A DNA stretch of 64,000 nt from Ischnura elegans (Eukaryota > Arthropoda > Insecta > Odonata > Coenagrionidae), in the NCBI RefSeq assembly GCF_921293095.1, contig NC_060252.1, positions 46,066,881 through 46,130,880 on the forward strand, written 5' to 3'. Each line of letters opens with the position of its first letter. Position 1 is the stretch's first letter. The notes below the pieces were generated by a model. That model made no database searches and was not told where the DNA came from. It saw only the letters and a list, made by a program, of their open reading frames with translations. Shown here in pieces: positions 33,114-43,436 of this stretch. The translations under genes were made by a program, and so were the position numbers.

Positions 33114-33678
33114 TTAAACTAGCACTTGATGTAAGAAATCATGTTTAGAAAGAAATGAGATTGGATGCTGGCCATATTCTAAGACTTCATCAATATCATC
33201 CACAATAAGCAGATCGATGAAAGTACTTTTTGCTACATTATGAGTAAGTTTGAATTGTAACAGCGAAAGCTCACAGAAAAAAATTAGATCATTCAAATAA
33301 GCATAATCGTATGGTTTATTTAGCATATCACAGTTGAAATCACTACACGACATAACATTTGTGTATAATGGTAAAAAGGTCAGCCAACAGGTCTCGAACC
33401 CTTCACTCAGGTAACCAGATTTCAGGGGGAGATAAACCACCCCTAGTAGCACTTTTCCGTACTTGCTCACCAGTGCTGCAAACATGCACCTATTCAGGTT
33501 TGAATTGAGCACCTGTGAGGGCATTTAAGATTCGATACGTGAGGGAGTTCAGGGCGTAGACAGAGACACCACCACCCACTCTTCCAATCCTGTCATTACG
33601 AATCAATGCATATCCATCCAATTCAACTGCAAGTGAGCATATTTTAGTATTCAAACATGTCTCTGAGACAGCAATTAA
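33114..33678 (-). pseudogene. LINE C endonuclease fragment
   Basis: The frame at 33490-33681 reads LIAVSETCLNTKI (catalytic Glu in SET), GYALIRNDR and GGGVSVYALNSL. The frame at 33114-33524 reads KVLLGVVYLPLKSGY, SCSDFNCDMLNK (GDFN with Gly to Ser) and SFLSKHDFL (SDH changed to SKH). Upstream of the TTAA MITE the strand reads MNAQSPFCHIDEFREHFSNKLYH, and removal of the MITE gives the continuous ...YHLIAVSE. It has at least one frame change and altered active-site residues. Confidence 0.82.
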
Positions 33679-33979
33679 CACGTTGCATACCGGGGTATTT
33701 AAATTCCTAGGAATGCCGAAATTGGAAATATGTGCCTATTTGGTTTAAACGTGGTTAAAAAGCTAATGTTTAGAATATAACTTTACCCAATCAAACGTTA
33801 TGATGCATCAATTCATTATGAATTATGAACAACAACTGAAAACATACTAACGGATACGTATTGTACGCTTTAAAATTGTTTAGGTTGATGCGCCTAAATG
33901 ACGAGAATCTTCGTCATCCGTCCGGATCGTTCGGGAAAAAAATGACGAGAATTCTCACCATCCGTACGGAACGTGTTAA
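33675..33979. mobile_element. 297-bp piggyBac-type MITE at TTAA in LINE C
   Basis: The element is 33679-33975 between TTAA copies. Ends are CACGTTGCATACCGGG and, from the right, CACGTTCCGTACGGATGG. Near the right end two direct repeats of about 30 bp begin ATGACGAGAAT. Excision of the element and one TTAA restores the LINE C endonuclease frame exactly. Confidence 0.88.
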
Positions 33980-34083
33980 GTGGTATAGCTTATTTGAAAA
34001 ATGCTCTCTAAATTCATCAATATGGCAGAACGGTGACTGAGCATTCATGTGGCAGGCCTTCATCAATTCATTTTGGTCACCAC

Positions 34084-34470
34084 TCATTTTGAGAATATTG
34101 AGAGATCCTCAGGGCAAGTAATTGTTAAGAGTTCTTCCTCCTCACCTTTGCAAACATAAATTCTGCCATTTACTATCCATAGGAATTTAAATTTACCTGC
34201 TCTCTTTAGCTCCCTTGCTTGTGCACATAGTTTCCTAGAGAATGGGATGCGAGACTTGTTGGCATAAATACGGCTGCTATGTTCTTTAGAAAACTCAAGA
34301 TCCATTGTTTTGAAATTCCACTTTACTCTCCTACCATTCACCAGGTCTTTTGCTATACATTGTTTTAAAAAGCGTACAATTACTGTGGGAGGCTGTAAGG
34401 TGCCATTACGTGATGTAATAGCATAAACATAATCAATATCTAAACAGTTCAATGTGATGCCAAGTGCCAC
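34084..34470 (-). pseudogene. LINE C ORF1 C-terminal domain, ending in an ATGA overlap with ORF2
   Basis: The 128-codon frame reads LDIDYVYAITSR, PPTVIVRFLKQC, VKWNFKTMDL, AQARELKRAGKFKFLWIVNGRIYVCK and ends LSIFSK. This is the RRM-like nucleic-acid-binding part seen in ORF1 of LINEs with a zinc finger and coiled coil. Its stop TGA shares bases with the ATG of ORF2 (ATGA, minus strand, 34087-34084), and ORF2 runs on as MSGDQNELMKA. Upstream sequence (34480-34690) is helical, with QMSQLKYYLDQLKQDSLRK. Confidence 0.78.
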
Positions 34471-34689
34471 CCCGATTTGACAAAAAGGGCTGTAAGTGAT
34501 TCACTGTTTGTTCGAGAGCACCATGGATCTCCATCCCTTTTCTTAGTGAGTCTTGCTTAAGCTGGTCAAGATAGTATTTAAGCTGACTCATTTGCAAGTT
34601 AGCATGAACAGTATCACATTAAATTATCATATGCTCATTTATAGCTTGTATGCCAGCATGTAGTTCAGTAACTGCCTTGGTATTTTCCT

Positions 34690-35363
34690 CAATAGGGTGG
34701 TTTCCTATTATGTATTTTTAATTGCCTAAATCGAAAGATTATTACTCCTGGAGTACGTATTTCACGCTTTTAGATTTTTAAATGACAATATCTATTTTTC
34801 GCGATTAAATGAAAAGTGAAAATTTTCAAGCGTGCGAAAATGCGAAGCGTAAGTAGGAATGATGGGAAAAAGTCCGTGCAACGCATTTCTGGTTCCCCCT
34901 CCCGCCTTGTGAGGTGACCTTGATCGAGGCTCTGAGCGCTGATGGGACGCAGGATGCTAGCGGGTAGCTGAGTACCTTACTGGCTGGTAGTGCTTGGCTT
35001 AAAAAAGGTTTATTAATACCTTATCAAACGAAGAAAACTTTCCGACCTAAGCCAGTTTTAATAGGTGATTATTAAGACATGTTTCCCTGAGCTCTGAGCC
35101 TCATGCATGCATTGGTAACCTCAGACGATGTATAACTCCAATCCTCTCGTGTAGAAACTAGGTCCCTGTGACGTCACGTGGAGTGGAATCGCATGAGCGC
35201 CAATCTGGCCTTTTTCAAGTGAGGATAAAATTTGACCCTTGCCATTCGTCAAAACCGGTATTTCAAAAACCAAATAATTTGTGTTTTATGAATACACTAA
35301 TGGTGGGTTACGAATCGCAATCAATGCCTTTCGTTTTCTTTGATGAAGGAAACTTCCCTATTG
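34690..35363 (+). mobile_element. 0.67-kb MITE family copy 3, in LINE C ORF1
   Basis: It starts CAATAGGGTGGTTTCCT and ends with the inverse of CAATAGGGAAGTTTCCT, in the same orientation as copy 1. The internal TTAA (AATACCTTATC area, about 35010-35020) is uninterrupted. It separates the PHD finger and start of the coiled coil from the rest of ORF1, so it is younger than LINE C. Confidence 0.87.
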
Positions 35364-35365
35364 AC

Positions 35366-35885
35366 TCCTTCCACCTTAAAAGAGTTTTCTTTGCCTCGCC
35401 TTGTTTGTCATGGATAGCCTTCATCCTTGCCAACAGCTCCCTCAGTAGAGACTTGGTTTCCCCACTAGCTTTGGGTCTCTGGTTTTTAGGAAGCTGCTCT
35501 CACAGGGGTGTCATCCACTTGGGAAGATCTCACACATGGGCGTACCTAGTGAGGGGCAAAATAATTTAAAAACTAATAAAGAACTGTTAGTTTCCTTAAA
35601 ATGTTGATTACATTCACCTTTTCCATGCTTAAATCTTACCTACAACTTGAACAACCATGGCTTGCCACCATCTAGTTTTGATCCTGGGTATGCCCTTGAT
35701 CTCACATTGGCAGTACAGAAAATGCAGTGCCAGGACCTTTGTTGTTCTTCATGAACATTTAACTCCACCTTTGTAACCTCAGCGCAGGTTTCGTGATACA
35801 CTTCTTGACATTTACCAAATGAAATAAGTTTCCAGTGCTGTTTGATGGCAATGTCACATTTAGCACAGGTATACCAATTCAGCAT
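35366..35885 (-). pseudogene. LINE C ORF1 N-terminal part with PHD-type zinc finger
   Basis: The frame at 35640-35885 starts MLNWYTCAKCDIAI. Its Cys/His pattern is C-x2-C, then GKC, YHETC and WHCIFC, which is the PHD-finger spacing (the second pair is incomplete, with one Cys changed to Gly). The shifted frame after it reads KASGETKSLLRELLARMKAIHDKQGEAKK (about 35370-35460), the beginning of a coiled coil that continues on the other side of the MITE. PHD fingers are known from CR1-group ORF1 proteins. Confidence 0.72.
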
Positions 35886-36033
35886 TCCATGACGAGAGTG
35901 AGTTGCAGATATGTCCTTTCAGGATGAAAGCTAACTCAGAATTGTATCTTAACTGTGGTTTGAATCTGCATCCACTGCAGGGAAGCTGTGTAAGTTGTTC
36001 ACACTATTCTGAAACTACTGAACCAGAGTAAAG

Positions 36034-36860
36034 TGGAAAAGGATGATATGGGAGCAAGCATATAAAAGTCATAAAGATGATATTCCAGCAGAGCTAATCA
36101 AATATGCAGGAGAAAAGGTCTTAACTGTATAAAACTATCTGCTATATGTACTCGACAGGAGATCTTTTGTCAATTGGTCATCGGTCAAAATTGGAAGGTA
36201 TCCATATTATTCGTACTTAATCATTCTTTTGGGACAGAGAGGTTATAGCCAGACAGAGTGCTATGGAGGTTGAAGCACCGGCTGAAATGTGTGCAGTTTT
36301 GCTAATAGTCTTGCTTGCGACTGACAAAACACATTGTTATGCGCTTTTTGTGAAAGATTTTTCTTAATAAATATTTATTTTAAAATCTTGCAAAAAATCT
36401 CATTTTCACTAGTTTCAAGTGGTTTATGCACCTCGGGAATTTATCCACTTTGGGAATTTAATGGGGATGAATCACTTGTATGAGACTTAGCTCCCAACTA
36501 ACTATCCCTAAATAAATTTCTGGGTATGTATCAGTTATAGAATGATGCAATTCGAAAGGATCGACTGTGAGTAATTATGAAGTCCTGAGGAAAGCAGATG
36601 AGAATCAAATCCTTATGAAAACATCAATAAGAAGACGGAACAATCTGCCATATCGTGAGGCACGATGGTCTGATAAAGATAAAGATCCAGGCTGAAGAGA
36701 ATGGCAAGAACGTGAAAGGAAGGTGATAAAATATATGGAGCAGGTAGTCAATGATGTGAAAAAGAAGTAATATTCAAGTGTGAAAAGATTACCCAAGAGA
36801 AGAGTTTAGTTTAGAGCCGCGTCGGAAAAAATATTATGATTGTTGAACAGTGACGATGAT
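36034..36860 (+). mobile_element. old, degraded RTE copy
   Basis: The start matches the young RTE around DDMGA and DDIPAELIK (36034-36120). After about 420 bp of unmatched sequence the C-terminal half resumes at 36541 with SVSNYEVLRKADEN, LMKTSIRRRNNL and KYMEQVVNDVKKK-type words, and ends in GATGATAA at about 36860. It contains many stops and indels, so it is much older than 2573-4421. The unmatched middle may be another insertion. Confidence 0.7.
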
Positions 36861-36879
36861 AATGTGCTTGTTCTGTGGA

Positions 36880-37990
36880 GAATACCTAATGTTGAGTTTC
36901 AATCGGTGCTTCAATGTATGCGGGAGATTGATCCTGCGGTGGTGACTTCTCTGCAACACGTCTGCTCATCGTGACGGGGTGGCGGTCTTTAAATGGCACC
37001 TGTTGTAGTTTCAGGACTCCCGCGAGACAGCGCTGGCACCGCCTCTCCTGGCGTGGGAGGCCGGAGTGTCTGCTCCTCCATGACGATCAGTTCGCGTTCG
37101 CCACTCGAGGCTTGAGGGGCTTTCAGTTCTGAGGCAGTCCAAAGGGAAACAGTCTCGCTAGTGTAAGATCACGTGGTCTGAGACCTGGCGCCGGTATCAC
37201 GGCATAGGGCAACAGGTGATCCCGAGTTTTCTCCAGAGCCGAGAATTTGGATTATACCGCTCATCATTCTTTTGTGACCGGCGCAAGCGCTCCTACCTAG
37301 CTAATTAAAGCTGTGAATTAGTGATATTTCCATCTATTTCCCTGAGTGGTGTGCGGAAATAATTTTATTATATCAATCGGGAATAGCGGTGAGGTGATGA
37401 GCGTTTGCGGTCCAAAATTTTCGGGAGACCGGCAGTGATTGTTCGCAATTACTCTTCCCTGGCATTCGGGCGGCCTCCCCTTAAGAATTTTTGGTGAATA
37501 TTCCTCGCTGTAGAACAACTCAAATTTTCGAGGAAGAATTAGGAAATTGTTACGTTAAAATTTTGTTCTCCTGATTTTGTTTTTCATATAAATCGTTTTT
37601 GTATGGGATGTACGTTTTTATACGGCACATGACATTTTTAAGGTTTTCCTGACTCTGGATACTGATTAGTGGACTTAATCAGTGTCACGGATAAATTGAC
37701 TGAAAATAAACATTTCTCTTCCAAACCTTACTTTCATGCCGGTGATTTCGACGGCTGTTATTCATTTTCTTCCATATACCCTCCCCCAGCTGTTATTTGC
37801 CATCAGAAGTTAGTGGCCCAGACTTATCGGAGGGGATTTGTTTACCGGAAGCCGGAAAAATCTCAGCCGGAGAGTGTAAAGAGAGAAGAGGCGCTTATCA
37901 CTTATACGTCGAAGAACTACCCCATCCCGTTGGAGCGGCGCGGAGGCCTTCTTTTCCTCGGGTGCTGCCGATGCATGGAGCCGGCTAAGG
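36880..37990 (+). promoter_or_regulatory. CpG-rich block, possible promoter and first exon
   Basis: From about 36940 to 37300 the sequence is clearly richer in G+C and CpG than anything nearby, and a second rich stretch runs from 37780 to 37990. The latter ends with ATGGAGCCGGCTAAG (ATG at 37976) directly followed by GTGAGC, a good start codon and splice donor. One reading is a long 5' leader with a five-codon first coding exon and a long intron. The 146-codon frame at 37669-38109 is unrecognised and not needed for this. Confidence 0.3.
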
Positions 37991-38043
37991 TGAGCGGTCA
38001 ATTGACGACCTTCATCTTCTTTTTACTGCTGTTAATGAGAAAT

Positions 38044-38415
38044 CAGGGTGGCCGCTTTTTAGGAAAACCTGGAAAATCTGGAAATTTCATTTTGTCTGAA
38101 GAGTCTTAGAATACCAGGCACAATGACGAAAATATATATTTGCTCTGACTGTGAGTACTAATTGTAAGAGGAGGTTTTCTTTCCGCATCCCCACGCCGCC
38201 TGGGTATATATTCGGTTGTTTAATATATCCTTGAATATGTAAAATTACTTTTTATACCTGGAACTGACTAAAATTTTAAGGTTATTATTTCACTGCTACC
38301 AATCCTTTTTATCTCCCGTAAAGACGGATTTCCCTGGACATACATAAGATCGAATAGCCAAGAAAGTCTAAAAATAGCCAGATAATTTGAGTAAGATACT
38401 TGAGTGGCAACCCTG
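38044..38415. mobile_element. hAT-like MITE (about 372 bp)
   Basis: It starts CAGGGTGGCCGC and ends with the inverse of CAGGGTTGCCACTC. Inside the left end are AAACCTGGAAAATCTGGAAA repeats typical of an abundant arthropod hAT MITE type. Flanks share only GAAAT on both sides, not a clear 8-bp duplication. Confidence 0.62.
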
Positions 38416-39884
38416 GAAATTTAAATAAACAAACTTAATAACATTTCACGGAGGATTTGAGGAGGGAGAAAAGGGGGTGGGGGTGGAAATGAACTTTTCC
38501 AGAGAAAATGAGGAATGTTTTCCGTCACAAATGGCAGATAGTTTTTATGTCGTTTCTACTTGGTTTTTGACTTTCGGAATCGAAGGCCGTTGAAGATGCG
38601 CAGAAAACTATTAATTAATCAAGGATAACATTTAGTCCATTTAATCAACGAGCGGGAGGAGGGGGGTCGAGGATGTTTGGATGGTACAGTTCAGGTGTAC
38701 CCCCTCCATGTGAACCCCTCCCTCATCCGAAATGCATTACTTCCTCAAAGGATACATCCTCGGCAAATTTTCTGGCCGTATCCTTGCATTTTATCAATGG
38801 AAGTTTTAAGATAGCTGTTTCTTTTTATAACAACATTAAATAAGGGACCCACATTCATAGGCACATTTTTAATATTGGGAGTGAGACATTACATAAAGGA
38901 AATTGTAAGGATTTTACACGTAGATGCTCCCTCGAGAATGACTAATGAGAGGAAGCCTTGGTCGTTGTCGTTAAATTTCTGTTAAGCGTTATGAAGTTGG
39001 TTTATTTCAATTTCACATTAACAGGTAGATTCGTAATTTTATTTTGGCCTCTATCAAGTCTATTTAATCAATGATATTTTGGTCAGAGCCATGTGACTCC
39101 CCACCTCTAATTGGATAATAAATTATGATAAGTATTAGAATAAATTTGGAAATTGTAAACCCGGGTGGTTGGAAAAAGGATTATGTCGCTGGCATTATTG
39201 GGCTCCTTACGAAAGACGCCTCAAAGTACTGAAGTTAGTATTAAATAAACTCTAAATAAAATATTTTTATGCCAGGTCTTTGATTTTATACCTTTATTAT
39301 GACATTAGTAAAGAGAGAACTGCATTAATAGCAAATTTGTAGTAATGGAAGTGACACATTTCTGTATGGGAGTCGCCAGTATTTGATCCCCTGCGTCGAA
39401 AGACTAAGATAACCTCTACGCTAATCCGTCCGCGATTGGTGGAAATTGATGGGCTCCCATCTAAAAGGTGTTTTTTTTTAATTTCATAATTGAATATTTT
39501 GGCGGGTGAGGTTAAAAATTGTGCGGCGTTGTCGTATTGATGCAGGTCTGCCAAACTACAATTTCCTGGACTTCAACCGTAGATGGTAGCATTTAAATTA
39601 TTCGAGCGATATGGTATTTGGAAACCGCCTTACAAATGCCGTATTTTAAATAAATGCTAAAGTGCATTGAATTTATTACAGCGAAATGTCGTTTTCTCTT
39701 TCCGGAGTTCTAAGACGTGTTCTTTGTACTAACCAGTCATTTTTCAAAATTTAACAGCCGAGCAATTCTTATCGCCTCTTACCAGAGTATTTTTCCCTTT
39801 CTTGAGTTATGTAAAAGTGAAATCGAAGTGTTTAATCAGAATTTTTCTCGATAATCATCAGATACCCCGAAATGTTTGAACGTC
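38416..39884. other. unannotated, with one degenerate tRNA-like stretch
   Basis: No exons recognised. On the minus strand at about 39368-39440, TTAGCGTAGAGG (A-box-like) is followed 30-35 nt later by GGATCAAAT (weak B-box), which suggests an old tRNA-derived SINE. This is weak. Confidence 0.3.
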
Positions 39885-39935
39885 TACGTAATACCCTGCG
39901 GGCCACCTCTAGGGTGTTTGGGAAGCTTTTGAGTC
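39885..39935 (-). repeat. 3' end fragment of the LINE D family
   Basis: The minus strand reads CACCCTAGAGGTGGCCCGCA then GGGTATTACGTAGACG, nearly the same as the end of LINE D at 22965-23010. Only the last 50 bp or so are recognisable. Confidence 0.75.
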
Positions 39936-42150
39936 TACTCTCCCTAGAAAAATTGGCCTGATAATAATCATGCATCATAATGCGTATTCACTTCTTACTA
40001 AATAATATAGTAATTGATTGAGTTCTCTTAACGTCATCTTCTCGTGAATTTCACTCAGAATTTTTATCTGCATGTAGGTATTATAATTTATTTTGCTAAA
40101 AAATGTTCGTTTTTTAACTCATTACGCGATTTCACCTGACCTCGCATCTCCCCTAATTTAGTGATGCCTGCGATCCTTATCTAACTAATTTATGCCTCTA
40201 AGCCGTTTGTAACGCTTAGCTACATGTTTAGGGGTTTTAAACGATTTTGGAAACTTGTTTATGCTCGAAAGAAGTTTATTGTTTCGCGAGACTTGACTGT
40301 GGACGATCTGCTAAGGAAACATTATTTTCAAAAGTCCTCCCGAAACACGATATTTCATATTGATGGCGTTTGCGACCCACGCGTGGGGCATGGTGCAAAT
40401 AGCGACGAGCTCTGGAGTAAAATCTTATTGAGGGGGAAGCGGTGAAATATGTCGCCAGCGTACCGGAGAAGGGATGGTTCTCGGCAGGGAAATCTCGTGG
40501 AGTTTTCTTTAAGAGAGCACGGTGTTCCACCCGAGAATATTGTTCGTTCCGTCCCATGTGGGAAGGCACCCTGCTGGGAAGTTGACCGTTCTCTATGGCC
40601 CGTGCGACATTACGTGAAGCCATTGCGACAGGCGCGTCACGCTCCGAAATTAATACTCCGGCTCCGTGAGGACCAAAACTTAGCGGTCGTGCTGTTCGAT
40701 CTCTTCCCTTTAATTCCTCGCAGAAAAACCGTCGCTGAAACCCGTTTTCTTGTGAGATACTCTAATAACTTCTGACGTTATGTCTTTATCCTCGTGAGAA
40801 AGAAGCGAAGATTTGTATGGGAAGTTTCAAAGTTGAGTTCATGAGTGTGCTTACGTGGGTGTACCCCCTGTGGGAAAGGAAAAGTGAAATATCCAACTTT
40901 TCATTCAATTGGGACTCATGGAATTATGTGAAGTTCGTACGGCCCTGTCGTTTTCAGAGAGATTGGTCCTCCTCTCTCCTTGTAAGACGTTATGTTATTT
41001 ATTGCATTAGGTTTTATGTGCAGAAATAATTTCTGGAATTCATATGATGAATTAACTTTTGCTCGTTTATATGTCATCCATTTTGCAAATGGAGGAAAGA
41101 ACTATGAACTTTTTTTAATATGGGTGTGTGTTCAAGCGCGTCTACTAGTTGTTAATTTACTTAAGGAATTGACATTTGTATATGAACTTAACTTTACCGA
41201 GTAATCATGGTTAGGTTGATTTTTATTTAAAAAAAACTTATGACCATGGAATTAGCTTAAAGTTTTTTCATGCGGTTTTTAATTAGTTACTGAGTAATGG
41301 ATATAACGGGCATGAATAATGATGGTCCGTATAATTTTCATTTATAGGTATATATTTTACTTAGAATGTATTCCTCGGCATATGGGTACCAACTGTAATT
41401 GATTTGATTTTATTGAATAAATATGCCAGTGAGTATCAGAGGTATATGTCACATTTCCTTATCAGAAGCACCCATCGGTTTTGATCGCTTTCGTCGGGTT
41501 GTACAATAAATAAAAACGCGGGATTGTGAAATTCAATATATCAGTTAAACCAATGAGAAAAATTAAAATTTCCACCCTAATTTTATTCTATTTTAATGCC
41601 AATTTTTCTATGTAAATTATTCCTTAGTTTGGATTTAATTGTATTGCAGTGCATCTAATGGGTCGAGCTACTTATGGGTCGTATATCGCATTAATTTTCA
41701 TCGCTGTACTAATCGCATGGCTGGAAGGATTAATATCAGGGTGTAATATCTCCGACATATCGCATGTCGTAGTCCATGAATCGTGAGATTTGCCCACCCC
41801 GCCTACCGCCGCCGCCGCCGTGGCTTTGGAGGTGCGCTGGGAGAAGTGGGAGTCGGAGGACAGGTGTGCCCCCATCCCCTCCTTCCCTAACTTGCATCCC
41901 CTCCCTTTGAGGCGTAATTTCGTGACTCACACACCTAGGACTTCTTGAAGGTGAGAGAAAGTAAGGTCACGGTAAAGCCTTGTGCATTGAATCTGTAGGA
42001 TCAGCGGGGGGTTAATGTGCCATCGAGATCATTGCCTTCTGTCACCAAAATCGGAGTAGTTACACATCTTCGCTTGTACAATGGGGGTTTGGGGCCTCCA
42101 CCAAAAATTTTGGGTTTTCAAGACTCACTTAAGGCGGTTTTATGTTAGTG
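39936..42150. other. long unannotated stretch
   Basis: The sequence at 40370-40760 and at 41770-41930 is richer in G+C than its surroundings (the latter has a short GCC run at 41806-41820). Frames here (40224-40445, 40449-40775) match nothing I know. It could be regulatory or intronic. Confidence 0.35.
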
Positions 42151-42152
42151 TA

Positions 42153-42617
42153 ATATCATCATCACTGGTCAACAATCCTAGGATTGGTTTGACGCAGCTC
42201 TCCACTCAGTTCTCCTATCAGCTAATCTTTTCACACCTACGTATTTCTTCTCTTTCACATCTCTCTTTACTTGTTCCATATATTTTGTTCGAAGTCTTCC
42301 TTTTCCATTCTTGCCTTCCACTTGTCCTTCGACGATTGTCTTCATCAGGCCATCATGTCTCAAGATGTGGCCTATAAGGTTGTTCCGTCTTCTTATTAAG
42401 GTTTTCATGAGACTTCTCTTCTCTCCTACCCTTCTGAGGACTTCCTCGTTACTAACTCGGTCGATCCATTTGATTTTCATCATTCTTCTGTAGCACCACA
42501 TTTTAAAGGCCTCTATCCTTGCTTTCTCCGCTGCGGTCATTGTCCATGCCTCACTTCCGTATAGGAGCATACTCCAGATGTAGGTTCTTATAAATTGTTT
42601 CTTTACTTCCATATCAT
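42153..42617 (-). mobile_element. young truncated copy of the same RTE family
   Basis: The copy is about 42160-42610, minus strand, flanked by ATATCAT at 42153-42159 and 42611-42617. It ends in the same GAT tail. It holds the last 146 or so codons with no stop. Against the RTE at 2573-4421 I count about four amino-acid differences (Asp/Glu, Glu/Lys, Ile/Val, Pro/Leu), so both copies are recent. Confidence 0.9.
42178..42612 (-). pseudogene. RTE reverse transcriptase C-terminal fragment
   Basis: The frame reads VKKQFIRTYIWSMLLYGSEAW, RRMMKIKWIDRVSNEEV, LIGHILRHDGLMKTIVEGQ and KYMEQVKRDVKEKK, and ends at the same stop as the longer copy. It has no catalytic domain. It is a 5'-truncated fragment, not a gene. 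Confidence 0.88.
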
Positions 42618-42801
42618 AATACAAAAAATAAATAATTCGAACATATTAATATGCACAAGTAGTAGATTGTTTTATTCAATTTTTTTATGAAAGGGTTCAC
42701 GGAGGTCATTAAGAGCCTGAATCGAAATACCGGTAATATGGTGGGTTATAGTCTACTAAGGCTGTGAATTTCTCTCGGGCTTCCCACCGGGTTAGGCGCT
42801 C

Positions 42802-42888
42802 CATTTCTGCCGACGTTTCGATAAAATACTTTTTCATCGTCCTCAGGCCTTGTTGATGAAGTATTTCTCCGAAACGTTGGCAGAAATG
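42802..42888. repeat. inverted arms with hammerhead-like core words
   Basis: CATTTCTGCCGACGTTTCG on the left is nearly complementary to CGAAACGTTGGCAGAAATG on the right, with about 87 bp in all. The minus strand of the left arm (42846-42802) reads CTGAGGA, a seven-pair helix, then GAAAC and GTCGGCAG. These are the words of a hammerhead core (CUGANGA, helix II, GAAA), but one extra base stands next to helix II. The right arm is more degraded. See the findings. Confidence 0.7.
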
Positions 42889-42975
42889 AAGTCGTCGGGA
42901 AAGAGTCAATTACTTCTACAGCCCCTCATGTTTCTTCCTTCCTCAATGGATCCGCCTCTCCATGTCTTCATCTTC

Positions 42976-43040
42976 GTAATACCCCGAGAGCCACCTCTAG
43001 AATTTTTGGCAGGGGATGGCCAATAGGCCGGCCCTTATTT
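42976..43040 (-). repeat. second 3' end fragment of the LINE D family
   Basis: The minus strand reads AGAGGTGGCTCTCGGGGTAT then TACGAAG, matching the end of LINE D with several changes. Confidence 0.68.
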
Positions 43041-43436
43041 TTCAGAATTGAGAAAAGTTATGTTTTCCTACTCTGATCCAAATTCCAAAGAAACTGATCC
43101 AAATGAGGTTAGTATTCACGTGTTAAAATTTGGTTACTTTAAAGGAACGGCCAAAGGGCCCTAAGTACTGAGGACCTTCAATTTAGTTTTTTGGGGAAGA
43201 ACAAGTATCTATATGTATCTATATAGTACTATCAAAGTATAATACGTGAAAGTAAAGTCCTTTCTTTTGGACCGAATTTCTGTTTGTTTTTGACCTATCC
43301 CTAAGCGTTTATTAGATATTGTCCGTCGTAATGCGATCCACCTCCCAGGGCGGTATCCCATACCCTGGCGCCGCTGAGATGCAGTCCGCGCCACTTGTTA
43401 GAGACTTCCTCTCAACCCCCTTCCCGCACTCTGCAA

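Larger units (their letters stand above)
32155..35890 (-). mobile_element. LINE C: CR1-like LINE with PHD-finger ORF1, internally deleted
   Basis: Minus strand, 5' to 3': PHD finger (35640-35885), coiled-coil part of ORF1, ORF1 C-terminal domain (34084-34470), endonuclease (about 34087 to 33114), then a jump to the C-terminal RT region (about 32990-32190) and a tail of CATT repeats near 32160-32185. The RT catalytic core is missing. Inserts are the 0.67-kb MITE (34690-35363) and a TTAA MITE (33679-33975). A 57-bp inverted duplication forms a palindrome at 32629-32742. Outer ends are approximate. Confidence 0.82.

Noticed and set aside
20640-35569. Two frames (20640-20837 and 35168-35569) sharing the peptide ESQSMPFVFFDEGN
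   Set aside because: The similarity is explained by the right end of the 0.66-kb MITE in both places, so it is not a conserved protein.
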